Positions 31,975 through 42,560 of a stretch of 64,000 nucleotides of DNA are shown here, piece after piece. Position 1 is the first letter of the stretch. Every line of letters starts with the position of its first letter. A program made the position numbers and the translations under genes. The notes under the pieces were generated by a model, which was not told where the DNA came from, did no database searches, and was given only the letters and a program-made list of their open reading frames with translations. The DNA is from Bactericera cockerelli (Eukaryota; Arthropoda; Insecta; Hemiptera; Triozidae), in contig CM044966.1 of NCBI GenBank assembly GCA_024516035.1, positions 17,229,391-17,293,390 on the forward strand. Reading direction: 5' to 3'.

Positions 31975-32110
31975 CCCGGCCCCACTCAGGCTGGGTGAGG
32001 TCAATGTGAGTAGCAGGTTTGTGAGTTTCCTGCGAATGGAGGGTAAAACCCCCGTCGTGATATGACCATGGCAGTTGAAAGCGACGTTAAACCCCACTTA
32101 AAAAAAAAAT
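31975..32110 (+). repeat. 5S-type SINE, truncated to shared domain
   Basis: CCCGGCCCCACTCAGGCTGG, GTTTGTGAGTTTCCTGCGAA, TGAAAGCGACGTTAAACC, A-tail. The 5S head is absent. It is nearly identical to 3500-3655, so the two are subfamily mates. Confidence 0.8.
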
Positions 32111-33275
32111 AACAAATATTTACCGATTGCCAACTCTTAATAGAAATCTTGAAAAAAAAAACAAGATAATATTTTGTAAAATGAATAAACTTTTGCAGTC
32201 TTTATTATGTTTTATACTATTTTGATATAAACAAAAAGGTATTTAAAAAAACATTTTGTGTTAGTATGTTCAATGAGAAACGATTAGAAGCGCTCCCTTT
32301 CTAACTTTATCTCTCTCTCCCTTCTCAATTCCCTCAGAGGAACTGTTAGAAGGTTGCAAAGGTCAAACTCTTCATCATGTTCCGTCGAATGTTGCGGAAG
32401 ATTCCAGGTTTTTCTGTCAGGTCATCGAATTCTTGCTACCAGATTCTGCTACTCTTGCGTCTCCTCTGGTATTTCGTAAACTATGTTTTTCACGTGATCC
32501 CAAATATTCCTGTTGGCAGCTCCATATGCTAAATGCATATCTGCCATTTCAGCATCCGAATAATAATAATTTTTATGTAACTTGTATTAAAAAAAACACA
32601 AGAAGTTTAAAGATAATATTTCATAGAATGCAGACAGAAAAATATGCTTGAAAACTATCATCGAGAAACAAACAATCATTCATTTGACTGGCCTTTAATT
32701 AATTCCAAGGAAAATAATTATCAGACATAAATAGCTAATTACTCTTTGAGTACAAGACGACCCTACACGGTCAACACTTTTAAGATTTTGAAAATCATTT
32801 TTTGAGACTTACCTGGTTTGTTTTCCCAGAAGATCACGTGATAAAAAATCGTAAAATTATTTTTTAGCATCCTTGGCTTGGCCGCCAACTTTTATCAAAC
32901 TTGCCCATGTCTGTGCCAAAATTTGCTCGGGCAAATCTTGAGTGTTTCAAAGTGTAAAAAACTTACATGAGAATTTTTTTATTATTCAGGTGTGAAAAAA
33001 GATGCCAAACCAAACCGTAAAAAACAAAGTAGAGTAGCTAGAAACATCGAAATTTTGTTGGCTTTCTGCAGAATTGTTTAGAATCAACTCATCTTAAACA
33101 GGAAAAAAGTTCTGACCTGAAGAATAAGCCAAAGTCGGACTTTTTAAGAATGTTGCAAAAAATCACTTTGTGCAGTTATAAAGGCGAATCCGAAAAAACG
33201 GATTGCAGATCCGGCCTGGAAATGTCGTCAGTAATCTACCATTAACGGGTGTAAACGTTTTTTTGGTCCACCCTG

Positions 33276-33377
33276 TATAATGGAGTTATGCAAGAGATCT
33301 TCAATTTATCAGGTAATACTGCATGACTTATAAATAGGTTGACAAGATGAGTGAGCAAGGGAGAGAACAAATAGATA
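33276..33377 (-). pseudogene. LINE copy A, middle piece of reverse transcriptase
   Basis: About 100 bp between two insertions. The minus strand encodes ~33 residues including THLVNLFISHAVLPDKLK and ITPLY, the reverse-transcriptase stretch that precedes the part at 30926. The frame is kept on both sides once the TA duplication is counted out. Confidence 0.85.
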
Positions 33378-34719
33378 TCAAACACCTCGGCCGAGGTGTG
33401 AAGAACGCCTATACAAAGAAAGAGACAGCCCGGCAGAGTGTAAGGTTACGGAAAACATAGTTCCCATGCATTTCATGTACTTTCAGCCAGCGAAAAGTGC
33501 AACATGAATTTCAAAAATTGCGATTTTTATTGCAGAAATGGACTCTACGTTGAAAAATAAATTGATTTGACTTTTTGTTTGACTTCCTAGGCCAATGGGA
33601 ACCCTATTTTCGAGACCCCCCAACAATCGTGAAAGACATGAAAAGATTCATAATTTTGTTTTTTTTTTTTTTTTTTTTTTTCTGTTTTTTTTTCTTCATA
33701 CGGATCCTTTGAGACCCGACTTCGTGTCTTTAACTTGGTACTGAAGATTAAGTGAGGTGTCTAAAGTGATCAAGATATAATGGAGATGAGCCCGGACCAA
33801 AAAAAAATTCTAAATTATAAGCGGGCGGCCCATTTGGGCGGCCTCGCGTTTTGGGAGCCCAAATCGTTGATTGAAGGATAATACTAATCTTAAGTGGTAT
33901 CAAATGAAAGATCTTGATGAGCAGATACCAAATTTATTGATTTTATTCCTTCATCCGGTCCACTGGGTGGCACCTGGTGGCCTTTTCATTTTCTTTGGCG
34001 GGTAGGTACCTTCGAATCCTTAGCTTAGTGGTCACATTTTGGCCAGTATGTATTTTTCGAGATGACCTCGCTCTCTCACTGCAAAATTATAATGTTTAAG
34101 TTTCCAAGTATTATTTTAGTTAGTTCATTTTCCGTCCGTTTCTTTAGAAGATAACTTTGTCTATTGGTAGCATGCTCGACCTCCCACCCAATCAGCATGG
34201 GTTCGAATCCTGGGACGAAATTTTTTAGCTCTATATTTTCAATTTGGGCTTAACGTTGTTTTGTTTTTCCGATCTTTATATTTGATCTTCATGACGACCC
34301 CATTACCCTCGCGAGGAAAATTTTAGTAGTTGCAGTGGCCAATGACCTGTGGCGGCATTACGAGATTTTGGACAATCATGGTTGGATGGAGATAAAATAT
34401 GATGAATTAGCTCTCATAATGTCACTAAAAGTTGTGACAAAGTAGTGACTTTGGCCAAGTGGGTAGCATACTAGGCTTGCACGCACGATGACTTGAGTTC
34501 GATCCCCTTCAGGGAAGTTTTTTTTCTCTGTCCATTATGTCCGCGGCACACTCATACCTCGTGAGGTATTGATAAGGGACGTCAACACCAAACTGTCTCC
34601 CGTCGCGTCGCTTGCATTTTTACCTGAGTTTAAATCTACATATTTTAGGCCTAGCATAAACATTATAATCGAAAGACCTAGGAATCATTGATATAGACCT
34701 GAGGCATGGCATTATTTAT

Positions 34720-34870
34720 ATTTACCCAACCCTACTATAAACCCGAGGCATTGCCTTCTATGTATTATCCCTAACACTTCTATATTCCTAAGGCATGGCC
34801 TTCTATGTATTTTACCTAACTCTACTATACACTGAAGGCATTGCCTTTCATTAGTTAGAGATTTTAAAGA
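34720..34870 (+). repeat. ~66-bp minisatellite in Helitron copy 1
   Basis: Units with GAGGCATTGCCTTCTATGTA and CCTAAC/CTACTATA recur about three times (34690-34860). The same units lie at 45040-45160, and a reverse-oriented 45-bp version at 47536-47835. Confidence 0.7.
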
Positions 34871-35248
34871 TTTTCCTATAAGAGGCCGATTCTTATATAA
34901 TAATGATAATTTTATAGTTTTCATTTTCTTAAATGCCTAATGTAAAAAAAGCATGTCTTATTTCCGGGAGAGATACTCGTGGTGACCCATGCAACAAGCC
35001 GGAGAGAATTCGGGTAAGAAAAGGTCAACGGGAGAGAACTCATTACCTCACCTTGATTAAGGTGATTACAAATTGATCTGTGATCCAAATACATATTGAC
35101 CTTAGAAAAATTAAATACCTACTGCTAAAACTATATCTTAAAAAAAAGACAACTTGGTACATTCACATTTTCCCAGCTTATTTACTTTTGTTATTCATAA
35201 TGTTTCAGTAGTGTATGAACCTATATTTTCGTACAAAAAGAACTGATA

Positions 35249-35790
35249 TCCCCCCAAAAACACCACTTCGTGGTTAAAAAAAGAAGAACGCCTCACTCAA
35301 AAGAATGATTATAATTAGCTAAAAATAAATGATATCAAATTGAGAACACCTTACCCCTTCTCTTTCTATATCTCTGCACTCCTCTCTGAATTTATTCCTC
35401 TTATGTTTATCTTTCTTTATCCTTTCTGGGGGTCATCCCAAACTTGATTTCTCTTTAAATTTACTTGTTGCACGGCAATAAAAAATGGCGGTCGCGGTGT
35501 AATTTTCTCGATTCAAATCAAATAAGTTCAGAAAAATCATACACCGACCGCCATTTTTTATTGCCGTGCAACAAGTAAATTTAAAGAGAAATCAAGTTTG
35601 GGATGACCCCCAGAAAGGATAAAGAAAGATAAACATAAGAGGAATAAATTCAGAGAGGAGTGCAGAGATATAGAAAGAGAAGGGGTAAGGTGTTCTCAAT
35701 TTGATATCATTTATTTTTAGCTAATTATAATCATTCTTTTGAGTGAGGCGTTCTTCTTTTTTTAACCACGAAGTGGTGTTTTTGGGGGGA
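35249..35790. other. 540-bp near-perfect palindrome
   Basis: The left arm from TCCCCCCAAAAACACCACTT and the right arm to AAGTGGTGTTTTTGGGGGGA match over ~250 bp with almost no mismatch (one 2-base difference near 35496). A ~40-bp loop is centred on 35520. A decayed single arm lies at 37936-38020. A sequencing or assembly fold-back artefact must be excluded. Confidence 0.9.
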
Positions 35791-36170
35791 TTTTTAATTA
35801 CATCGCAACTTCTTACACCATCAATTCCCTTTCCAGTCTTTTTCATGTTTTTTAGGATTTTTTCTACCTCTTTTTTCTTGGCTTTTCTCAAGTACATAGA
35901 TGTTTTATTAGAGATCATTGTGTGCGGTAGCATATTTACAATTAGATTTGGGCCTCGATTTCTGGTTTGAATATTTTTAATTTGTTGTACAAAATTAACA
36001 TTAAATTTATTGGCTAGTGACTGAAGATCTGTAGTTTGGAAGTTTTTACATAATTTTTCTTCAGGTGGTTCTCTTTTCTTCCTGTCCATCAGGTCATTTA
36101 TCAGCCTCCAGGTCATTCGGATATCTCCTTTAGCTTCTTTAAATTTTTTGTACATATATATTCTTTGTAC
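35791..36170 (-). pseudogene. LINE copy A, 5' piece (linker before reverse transcriptase)
   Basis: The minus strand encodes about 125 residues: GDIRMTWRLINDLMDRKK, NKFNVNFVQQIKNI and KNMKKTGKGIDGVRSCDVIK, the region between endonuclease and reverse transcriptase in Jockey-superfamily LINEs. It breaks at the Helitron-type insert. Upstream of ~36150 it meets the GACTGAGTAAG array, which is the 5' truncation point of the LINE. Confidence 0.85.
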
Positions 36171-36175
36171 ATATA

Positions 36176-36737
36176 TGAGACTGAGTAAGAGAGAGAGAGA
36201 GACTGAGTAAGAGAGAGAGACTGAGAAAAAGAGAGAGAGAGAGAGACTGAGTAAGAGAGAGAGAGAGACTGAGTAAGGGAGAAAGACTGAGAAAAAGAGA
36301 GAGAGAGACTGAGTAAGAGAGAGAGAGAGACTGAGAAAAAGAGAGAGAGAGAGACTGAGTAAGAGAGAGAGAGAGACTGAGTAAGAGAGAGAGACTGAGA
36401 AAAAGAGAGAGAGAGAGAGACTGAGTAAGGGAGAGAGACTGAGTAAGAGAGAAAGAGAGAGACTGAGAAAGAGAGGAAGACTGAGTAAGAGAGAGAGAGA
36501 GAGAGAGAGAGAGACTGAGAAAAAGAGAGAGAGAGACTGAGTAAGAGAGAGAGAGAGACTGAGAAAGAGAGAGAGAGAGAGAGACTGAGTAAGAGAGAGA
36601 GAGAGAGAGAGACTAAGTAAGGGAGAGAGAGAGAGACTGAGTAAGAGAGAGAGAGAGAGAGAGACTGATGAAGAGAGAGAGAGAGACTGAGTGAGAGAGA
36701 GAGAGAGAGGACTGAGTAAGAGAGGAGAGACTGAGTA

Positions 36738-36768
<31 letters not shown>

Positions 36769-37536
36769 CTGAGAAAGAGAGAGAGACTGAGAAAGAGAGA
36801 GAGACTGAGAAAGAGAGAAAGACTGAGTAAGAGAGAGAGACTGAGTAAGAGAGAGAGAGAGATTGAGTAAGAGAGAGAGAGAGACTGAGTGAGAGAGAGA
36901 GAGAAAGACTGAGTAAGAGAGAGAGACTGAGTAAGAGAGAGAGACTGAGTAAGAGAGAGAGAGACTGAGTAAGAGAGAGAGACTGAGTAAGAGAGAAAGA
37001 CTGAGTAAGAGAGAGAGAGAGAGACTGAGTAAGAGAGAGAGACTGAGTAAGAGAGAGAGAGAGAAAGACTGAGTAAGAGAGAGAGAGAGAGACTGAGTAA
37101 GAGAGAGAGACTGATTAAGAGAGAGAGAGACTGAGTAAGAGAGAGAGACTGAGAAAGAGAGAGAGAGAGACTGATTAAGAGAGAGAGAGAGACTGAGTAA
37201 GAGAGAAAGAGAGAGACTGAGTAAGAGAGAAAGAGAGAGACTGAGTAAGAGAGAGAGAGACTGAGAAAGAGAGAGAGACTGAGAAAAAGAGAGAGAGAGA
37301 GAGAGACTGAGTAAGAGAGAGAGAGAGATTGAGTAAGAGAGAGAGAGACTGAGAAAAAGAGAGAGAGAGAGGACTGAGTAAGAGAGAGAGACTGAGAAAG
37401 AGAGAAAGACTGAGTAAGAGAGAGAGAGACTGAGTAAGAGAGAGAGAGAGACTGAGTAAGAGAGAGAGAGAGAAAGACTGAGTAAGAGAGAGAGAGACTG
37501 AGTAAGAGAAAGAGAGAGAGAGAGAGAAGAAAGGAG
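36176..37536 (+). repeat. GACTGAGTAAGAGAGA-type array, right part
   Basis: About 1.36 kb of GACTGAGTAAG or GACTGAGAAA with (AG)n spacers of 4-13 dinucleotides. It is the continuation of 28748-29120. The long Ser/Leu open frames on the minus strand are artefacts. Confidence 0.92.
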
Positions 37537-37925
37537 AAAAAAGTTAATGTCATAGTCTCCATAAAAAAAACAAGATTTATAAAACTTTTTCTGTAAGAAA
37601 AGTTTCAAAAAAATTAATTATATTATAAGTACTTTAAGCTTGAATTTACATTTTACGCTCTGTTTCTCTCTCCTCTCTCACTCCCTCTTTTTTTTTCTTT
37701 TTCTCTTTTTTTTCTCACTCTTTTCCTCTTTCTGCCTCTATCTCTCCCTTCCTCCCTTTCTCCTCTTATTCTCTCTCTCCCTCTCTATCCTCTCTCTTTC
37801 TATCTCTTTCACTCCATCGTTCTTTCCCTCTCTCACTCCCACTTTTTTTTCTCTCTCTCTTTGTCTCTCTCTTTCCCTCTCTCTCAATTTTTTCTTCTTC
37901 TTTCCTCTCGCATTTTATATTTCTC
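37537..37925. repeat. Flank motif and CT tract
   Basis: ACAAGATTTATAAAACTTTT (37568) resembles the GA-tract flank at 3085. A CT-rich tract follows at 37650-37925, so the GA array and CT tract again face each other. Confidence 0.6.
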
Positions 37926-37935
37926 TCCTCAATCT

Positions 37936-38020
37936 TCTATCCCCCAAAAAACACTTCGTGTAAAAATAGTCGTCAAGTGATGGAATGATTAAAAGAACTG
38001 ATATCAAAAACGTCAATTTT
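37936..38020 (+). repeat. Decayed single arm of the 35-kb palindrome
   Basis: TATCCCCCAAAAAACACTTC GTG, later GGAATGATTA and GATATCAAA, follow the order in the left arm at 35249-35340. Confidence 0.45.
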
Positions 38021-38623
38021 CTATGCTTGAAGGACACGAACGACCATTCAATAATTGGTTGAAGTGCCTAACAGGAAAAAAAGGAATTCAATTAAAATAG
38101 CCTCACAACAAAACAACACCCTTACGCAAACTTTGATTTGGATTTTGAGAATTTAACCAAAAAATATAGCCACACAACAAAACAATACCTACCCTAGAAA
38201 GAACAATGTTGTATAATTACAGAACCACTCTTTGACTACTTCACACTGTTTTGTTCTGAAATTTATGTGTAGTGTTAATATAGGCCGGTTGGCTGGCGCT
38301 ACTTGACGAGCGCTCGCCTCCCTACGAGCTTAATTTCTTTTAATAATTTCCATCCAAACTTAATGTTTCAGCAGAGCTTCTAAACCAATCAAAATTAATT
38401 GGTTCTCGGAATTAGTATAAAATGAGTATAAAAAAATCCTCTAATTGAAAGAAAAAGAAAAGTTTTACAGCTTTTTTCCGCACTCGTAATGTTAAAGTAC
38501 TTCCAAGTCTACTTATTTATTACAAATACTAATAGTAATATTGGTAAATAATGATAATCACAATAATAATAATAATAAATATATTTCATTGTGTTATCAC
38601 ATTTTAGTGTGTATCTCTGTATA
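38021..38623. other. Spacer, nothing identified
   Basis: AT-rich with ATT/AAT runs near 38560. No gene or element is recognised. Confidence 0.4.
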
Positions 38624-39117
38624 ATAGGAGAAGTCCAAAGTGAGCCTGAAAATGTACTGCAGGGCCTAGTTCAGGGGGGGATTAATTCCCCTACCTGGTT
38701 CAATATCTACACATATGATGTACAGTACGTCAAACGAAAATGTTTGCTAAAAATGTTTGCTGACGACTCTTGCATTATCTCAATCCATAAAGACCCCATA
38801 GTTGCTATAAATAATGCTCAAACTGATTTTATCGAACTTAATACTTCTACGCAAATCACATTTATTTAAACGAAAAGAAAACCGAAACGATGATAATGGG
38901 TTTCGCCAGCAAACGAATAGACACTTCATCTCACAGGATCTATTGTCACAGCCGAGATTGTTTGGTAGGAAATACCTACGAGCGAGGATGTTCGTGTCAT
39001 CGGGCAGATTACAATACTAAGGTAAAATATCTAGGCATGATTATCGATTCTGAATTTAAGATGAAAGACCATGTATACAATTTGAGCAAGAAACTTAGAA
39101 TCGTGGACTACAAATTC
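38624..39117 (+). pseudogene. LINE copy B, reverse-transcriptase middle part
   Basis: Encodes box B VQGGINSPTWFN, catalytic FADD, then after a frameshift near 38850-38880 KKTETMIMGFASKR, the C/H-rich stretch CHSRDC...GCSCH, KVKYLG and RIVDYKFK. About 70% like copy A by eye. The frame stops at YKFK where a palindrome-tipped repeat begins. The next residues of the family (KTN...) are found only at 56516, 17.4 kb away. Confidence 0.88.
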
Positions 39118-39660
39118 AAAAATCTGGTGTAAACATCACACGACTTTCCTTATCTCCCAAAAAGGAGTCGAATTCCGCCACTGGTGACTGAACGGTAACA
39201 GATAACTAAAAATCAATGCCAAATTCGTGATCAGCACTTCAAAATCATTTAATTTGATATGTCACAACCCCCATCTAGGATGAATAATAAAAAAGTTAGT
39301 CCAATCGGGTCCCCCTACAATACCGGTAAATTTGGGCCGGTTTCCAAAAAGTTAAAGATATCAAAAAAATGATCAGAGTGAACCCCTACTATTTTTTTAA
39401 TCTGAGAAAATGTTGTTCTCTAACTTTTTTTGTATCTTTAACCAATTCAAAGAAGCGGTGCTTGCGGCCAATATTTGCGGCCCTGCGGCCGCAGAATGCG
39501 GCCGATTTCAACCAAAAGTTTCATGGTTCGTCTGGTGTATAAAATTAATTACCATACCAAATTTCAAGTCTCTAGCTCTTACCGTTCTTGAGATATCCTG
39601 TTCACACACAGACACACACCCCTATACATGCACACCATATAATTACAGGGACCGGAATTT
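39118..39660 (-). mobile_element. Palindrome-tipped repeat (type 2), one end
   Basis: It starts (plus strand) AAACATCACACGACTTTCC, then CCAAAAAGGAGTCGAATTCC and GGTAACAGATAACTAAAAAT. This is the reverse complement of 50420-50565 in the compact copy. It runs through a GCGGCCGC-rich stretch (39468-39505) to an AC-rich segment (39601-39635) and CCGGAATTTCACGC. No coding sequence. Confidence 0.65.
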
Positions 39661-40017
39661 CACGCAGCTACAGAGACCCGATTTTTTTTAATAGTTTGGT
39701 ATTTCTTTTTACATAAATGAAGACGTTGAATGTTTTCATTTAAAAAAATATATTTTTCAATTTTTTTTTTCAATTATTTTCCAACGAAATTAAGCATTTT
39801 CTAAAAATGTACTTTAAAAAATGTACTAACAGCGGACAGTATGGAATCAGTGTCTTTTTAGTACAAAGAGTGAAAAGGTCATTGCATGTTGCATACTCGT
39901 AGAGATGCCATGTTATTATATGGGTAGGTATTCATGTTTAGAATGAATCATTAAGCCGTGTTTATTTTCTATAACTAGACTAGAGTTTACATCAACTGTA
40001 TGGTTATATCAGGATGG
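39661..40017. other. Spacer, nothing identified
   Basis: AT-rich with A/T-runs. No feature. Confidence 0.4.
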
Positions 40018-40205
40018 GATTTTTACCCTCCATTTCAAACTCAAAAATCAGATACTCAAAATAACCTCAACCAACCTGAGTGAGGCCGGGAATAGCCAGC
40101 ATCACGAGAATTCGAATTTGAATGGTCACCAATTCAACTCCTTATCTCGCTGGATGTTGCTTAACTTCGGTTACAGAACGAGAACCGGTGCTACTAGGGT
40201 GTACC
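40018..40205 (-). repeat. 5S-headed SINE, with full 5S promoter region
   Basis: The reverse complement reads CACCGGTTCTCGTTCTGTAA, CCGAAGTTAAGCAACATCC, then GGTGACCATTCAAATTCG, TCTCGTGATGCTGGCTATTC and the shared domain, ending GAAATGGAGGGTAAAAATCC. The first part matches 5S rRNA through box A. Confidence 0.85.
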
Positions 40206-40249
40206 TTTGATCTTGCGAGATACTTATTTCGACTCGAGAATCAATCATG

Positions 40250-40400
40250 TAGCGCTCGCTAGGCTGATTTCTTTCCACCTCTGAAAGGCACCGCCAGGCG
40301 GGCCCGCTCAGAGGCGGCGATCAAAGTTGGCCGAAAAATGTGTTCGAAATTTAAAATTGATTTTCGATTCGTATTCTACGAAAAAATTAAAAGACTCCTC
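40250..40400 (-). repeat. 272-bp family copy
   Basis: The reverse complement has TTTTTCGTAGAATACGAATC, ATTTTTCGGCCAACTTTGAT and CGCCGCCTCTGAGCGGGCCC. Divergent from the 55-kb array. Confidence 0.65.
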
Positions 40401-40593
40401 CAACTGTAGCGTGCGCCGTGCTATAATAAATGCTGTACTATTTTTCATGTTTGTTTAAAAATGTATAGAACTTCTCACTTTTACATCTTTCTACACTGTA
40501 ATCACTACCCAAACCCAACTTAAAAATTATTACGAGACTAAAATCAAAAAACCGAAATGAAAAATCTATATCTGAACTTTTAAAACCTGGCTT

Positions 40594-40826
40594 GCCAGCG
40601 TCGATGGCGCGTTGAATGCACCGGTTCTCGTTGGATCACCGAAGTTAAGCAACGTCCAGCGAGGTGAAGACTTCGTGATGCTGGCATTCCGGCCCAACCC
40701 AGGCTGGGTGAGGTTAATGTGGGTAGCAGGTTTGTGAGTTTCCTGCGAATGGAGGGTAACACCCCCGTCGTGATATGACCAATGCAGTTGAAAGCGACGT
40801 TAAAAACCAAAAAAAAAAAAAAAAAA
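40594..40826 (+). repeat. 5S-rRNA-headed SINE with TSD and poly(A)
   Basis: TSD AAAACCTGGCT at 40583-40593 and 40827-40837 (the latter overlaps the A-tail). The head TGCCAGCGTCGATGGCGCG, CACCGGTTCTCGTTGGATCA, CCGAAGTTAAGCAACGTCCA follows 5S rRNA to just past box A. The shared domain (CCCAGGCTGGGTGAGGTTAA, TCCTGCGAATGGAGGGTAAC) and TGAAAGCGACGTTAAAAACC plus ~25 A follow. Polymerase III transcription from the 5S box A is expected, though box C is missing here. Confidence 0.92.
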
Positions 40827-40869
40827 AAAACCTGGCTCCAATCCAACTCACAACTCTCTACACAATTAT

Positions 40870-41290
40870 TGGTGTTTCATATAGCTTCGTTTAGCGGGTG
40901 TTCCGCCCGAAAGCGGCGCCAGGCAGTTTCAGCCTTACGGTAGGAGTTACGAAACTTTACCGGGAATCAAAAGTGTTTGTCTCGGCGGGCTTACACTTTT
41001 TTTTACCTTTGAACGGCACCACCGGGAGGGCGGGGGTGCCGTTGCCGAAAATTATGTTCGAATTTTAAAATTAACATTTGATTCGTATTCTACAAATAAT
41101 TTAAAGTAATTTGTCAACTATTGGTTTATTTCTATCTTGCTCCGTTCGGCGCGTATACCGCCCGAAAGCGGCGCCAGGTAGATGGGGTCTTTCGTTAGGA
41201 GATACAAAAAAAATAATCCTGGAATCAAAAGTGTTCGTCTCGGCGGGCTGACACTTTTCCACCTTTGAACTGGGTTGCATACGGCTTTAG
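40870..41290 (-). repeat. 272-bp family, about 1.5 tandem copies
   Basis: CGCCCGAAAGCGGCGCCAGG occurs at ~40906 and ~41160 (254 bp apart), with TTCGTCTCGGCGGGCTGACA after each. It is the reverse-orientation relative of 54540-55800. Confidence 0.75.
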
Positions 41291-41360
41291 GCTTAAGTAT
41301 GGTCTGTTGAATACATAAGATAATAAAGAATAATTATCCAAAAGCATAATCAAATTAAAT

Positions 41361-41445
41361 ACAATATGCTGCCACAGTAGGAATCAAACCTACAACCCTT
41401 TGGTTTGGGGTTGAAAAGTTTGCTAGCTTTCAACTAGCAATAAAT
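41361..41445 (-). repeat. tRNA-like head (unassigned)
   Basis: The reverse complement has TTGCTAGTTGAAAGCTAGCA and B box TAGGTTTGATTCCTAC. A relic; no body is recognised. Confidence 0.4.
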
Positions 41446-42334
41446 AGTCTGGTACCTACAACTTGATATGGACGAATTTCAATACATCGCTGAGGGCGCT
41501 TACATACGAGTATTTTAATAACATGTTAGGATTATTATTCTATGTCGTACCGGGTACCGGGGCTACCCTAGGGCTTCGTTGTGTTCGCGCACTTGGGTCT
41601 AGGATATAGGGTGTTCCGTTGTGATACCCTACTTAGACAGAATGAAAGTTGTCACTCCCGATCGTACTCACCCAGCCCTAGCAGAGTCGGGAATTCGCTA
41701 TAGTCAATATTAACATACTGAAACACATCAATTATGGCCTGGGTAAAACCACTACTAAATGTGAAAATTATTATTCGTACTGATATTTCTGATTATCCCA
41801 GATGAGTTTAGTGTACACTATCTACTGAACCCAGTCCCATTATTAAAGTGCGAGAAGTCTTAGCATCATAATCGTGCATGAGAAATGTTGCACATCTACA
41901 AAAAAATACTATTTCCACAACTTCGAATTTCCAGAAAGAGAAAAATAATAATTTCACCTAATGTAGGTCTACAGAGTATGTGACCCACTTGGAGAACCGA
42001 AAATAAATGGAATATAACTAGAACAAAACAGAAAGGACTGTAGTCCATTGAACCAAAACCGGAATTTTCAACACATCATAATCTTGTAGACCTTTGTTAG
42101 CAATAGGTAATGAGAACACAGATACCCTTGAAGTTAAAACTCAAACTGGTTTCTAGTTTCTATGTTAGATAAGAACTGTGAATTTCTTCTTGAGAATAAC
42201 CGAAATTCGGATTAAAACCAGTTGCATAATTTAAACGCGGTGTTTACACTGACCTTACTTACTGTATTATAATAGACAGTAGTTAATAATGTCCATTACG
42301 AACTTTTGACTTATCCACAAGTGAATAATTGTCA
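41446..42334. other. Spacer, nothing identified
   Basis: Near-average composition. CCCAGCCCTAGCAGAGTCGG (41677) faintly recalls the 5S-SINE domain. No gene is supported. Confidence 0.35.
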
Positions 42335-42560
42335 ATCGTCCGCTAGTAGTCAAGTGGTTAACGCGCTGGTCTAGTAATCCAGGTTGCTTAGGGATCCGTT
42401 GGATCGAATCCCACCCAGTGTATGAATTTTTCCTCATTTGAGTTTGTGAAAACATAATAATAAGGTTCTGAGGTTAGGTGGTAGAAAATGCTGTGAGCAT
42501 TAACCTCGCCTGGTTAGCTTTTTAGCTAACCCGTGATTAGCTTCCACAAAAGAGTATTAT
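42335..42560 (+). repeat. SINE-C copy carrying a module-D-like hairpin
   Basis: Head TAGTAGTCAAGTGGTTAACG, B box TTGGATCGAATCCC (one change), body TTTTTCCTCATTTGAGTTTG, then AGGTGGTAGAAAATGCTGTG, AGCATTAACCTCGCCTGG and (ATT)n. AATGC-TGTGA-GCATT forms the same stem-loop position as in module D. Confidence 0.75.

Larger units (their letters stand above)
30927..33275. mobile_element. 2.35-kb TIR element with ~525-bp arms, mariner-like ends
   Basis: The ends CAGGGTGGACCAAAAAAACG and GTTTTTTTGGTCCACCCTG are inverted, with a TA duplication (30925-30926, 33276-33277). The inverted arms extend to ~31450 and ~32752 with moderate divergence (shared TTTTTCGGATTCGCCTT, CAACAAAATTTTGATGTTTC, TTATCACGTG). 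No transposase is seen. The centre holds a tRNA-like sequence (31561-31632) and a 5S-SINE (31975-32110). It splits the LINE copy A reverse transcriptase. Confidence 0.88.
33378..35790 (+). mobile_element. Helitron-type insert with normal 5' end and unusual 3' end
   Basis: It begins TCAAACACCTCGGCCGAGG just like the Helitron at 43660, and the two are alike for ~1.5 kb (to about 34900), including two SINE-B-type segments (34145-34350, 34440-34560). It sits between A (33377) and T (35791) of the LINE with no TSD, as Helitrons do. The family's 3' end (GC hairpin plus CTAG) is absent. Instead the insert ends with ~320 bp of unrelated sequence and a 540-bp palindrome. Confidence 0.75.

Noticed and set aside
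30927..33275. Two unrelated repeats rather than one TIR element
   Set aside because: The ends are exact inverse copies with a TA duplication, and removing the whole segment rejoins the LINE frame, so one insertion explains it better.
35249..35790. Simple foldback transposon inserted in the LINE on its own
   Set aside because: LINE coding sequence is present only on its right side; the left side joins the Helitron-type insert, and the LINE frame closes only if 33378-35790 is removed as one block.
35721..37562. A 613-codon minus-strand open frame
   Set aside because: Its first ~490 codons are the GACTGAGTAAG array read as Ser/Leu repeats. Only the last ~125 codons are protein-like, and these are the LINE copy A linker.
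40594..40670. Possible 5S rRNA gene
   Set aside because: Only the first ~75 bases resemble 5S rRNA; box C and the 3' half are replaced by the SINE domain, and a TSD plus poly(A) show retroposition.
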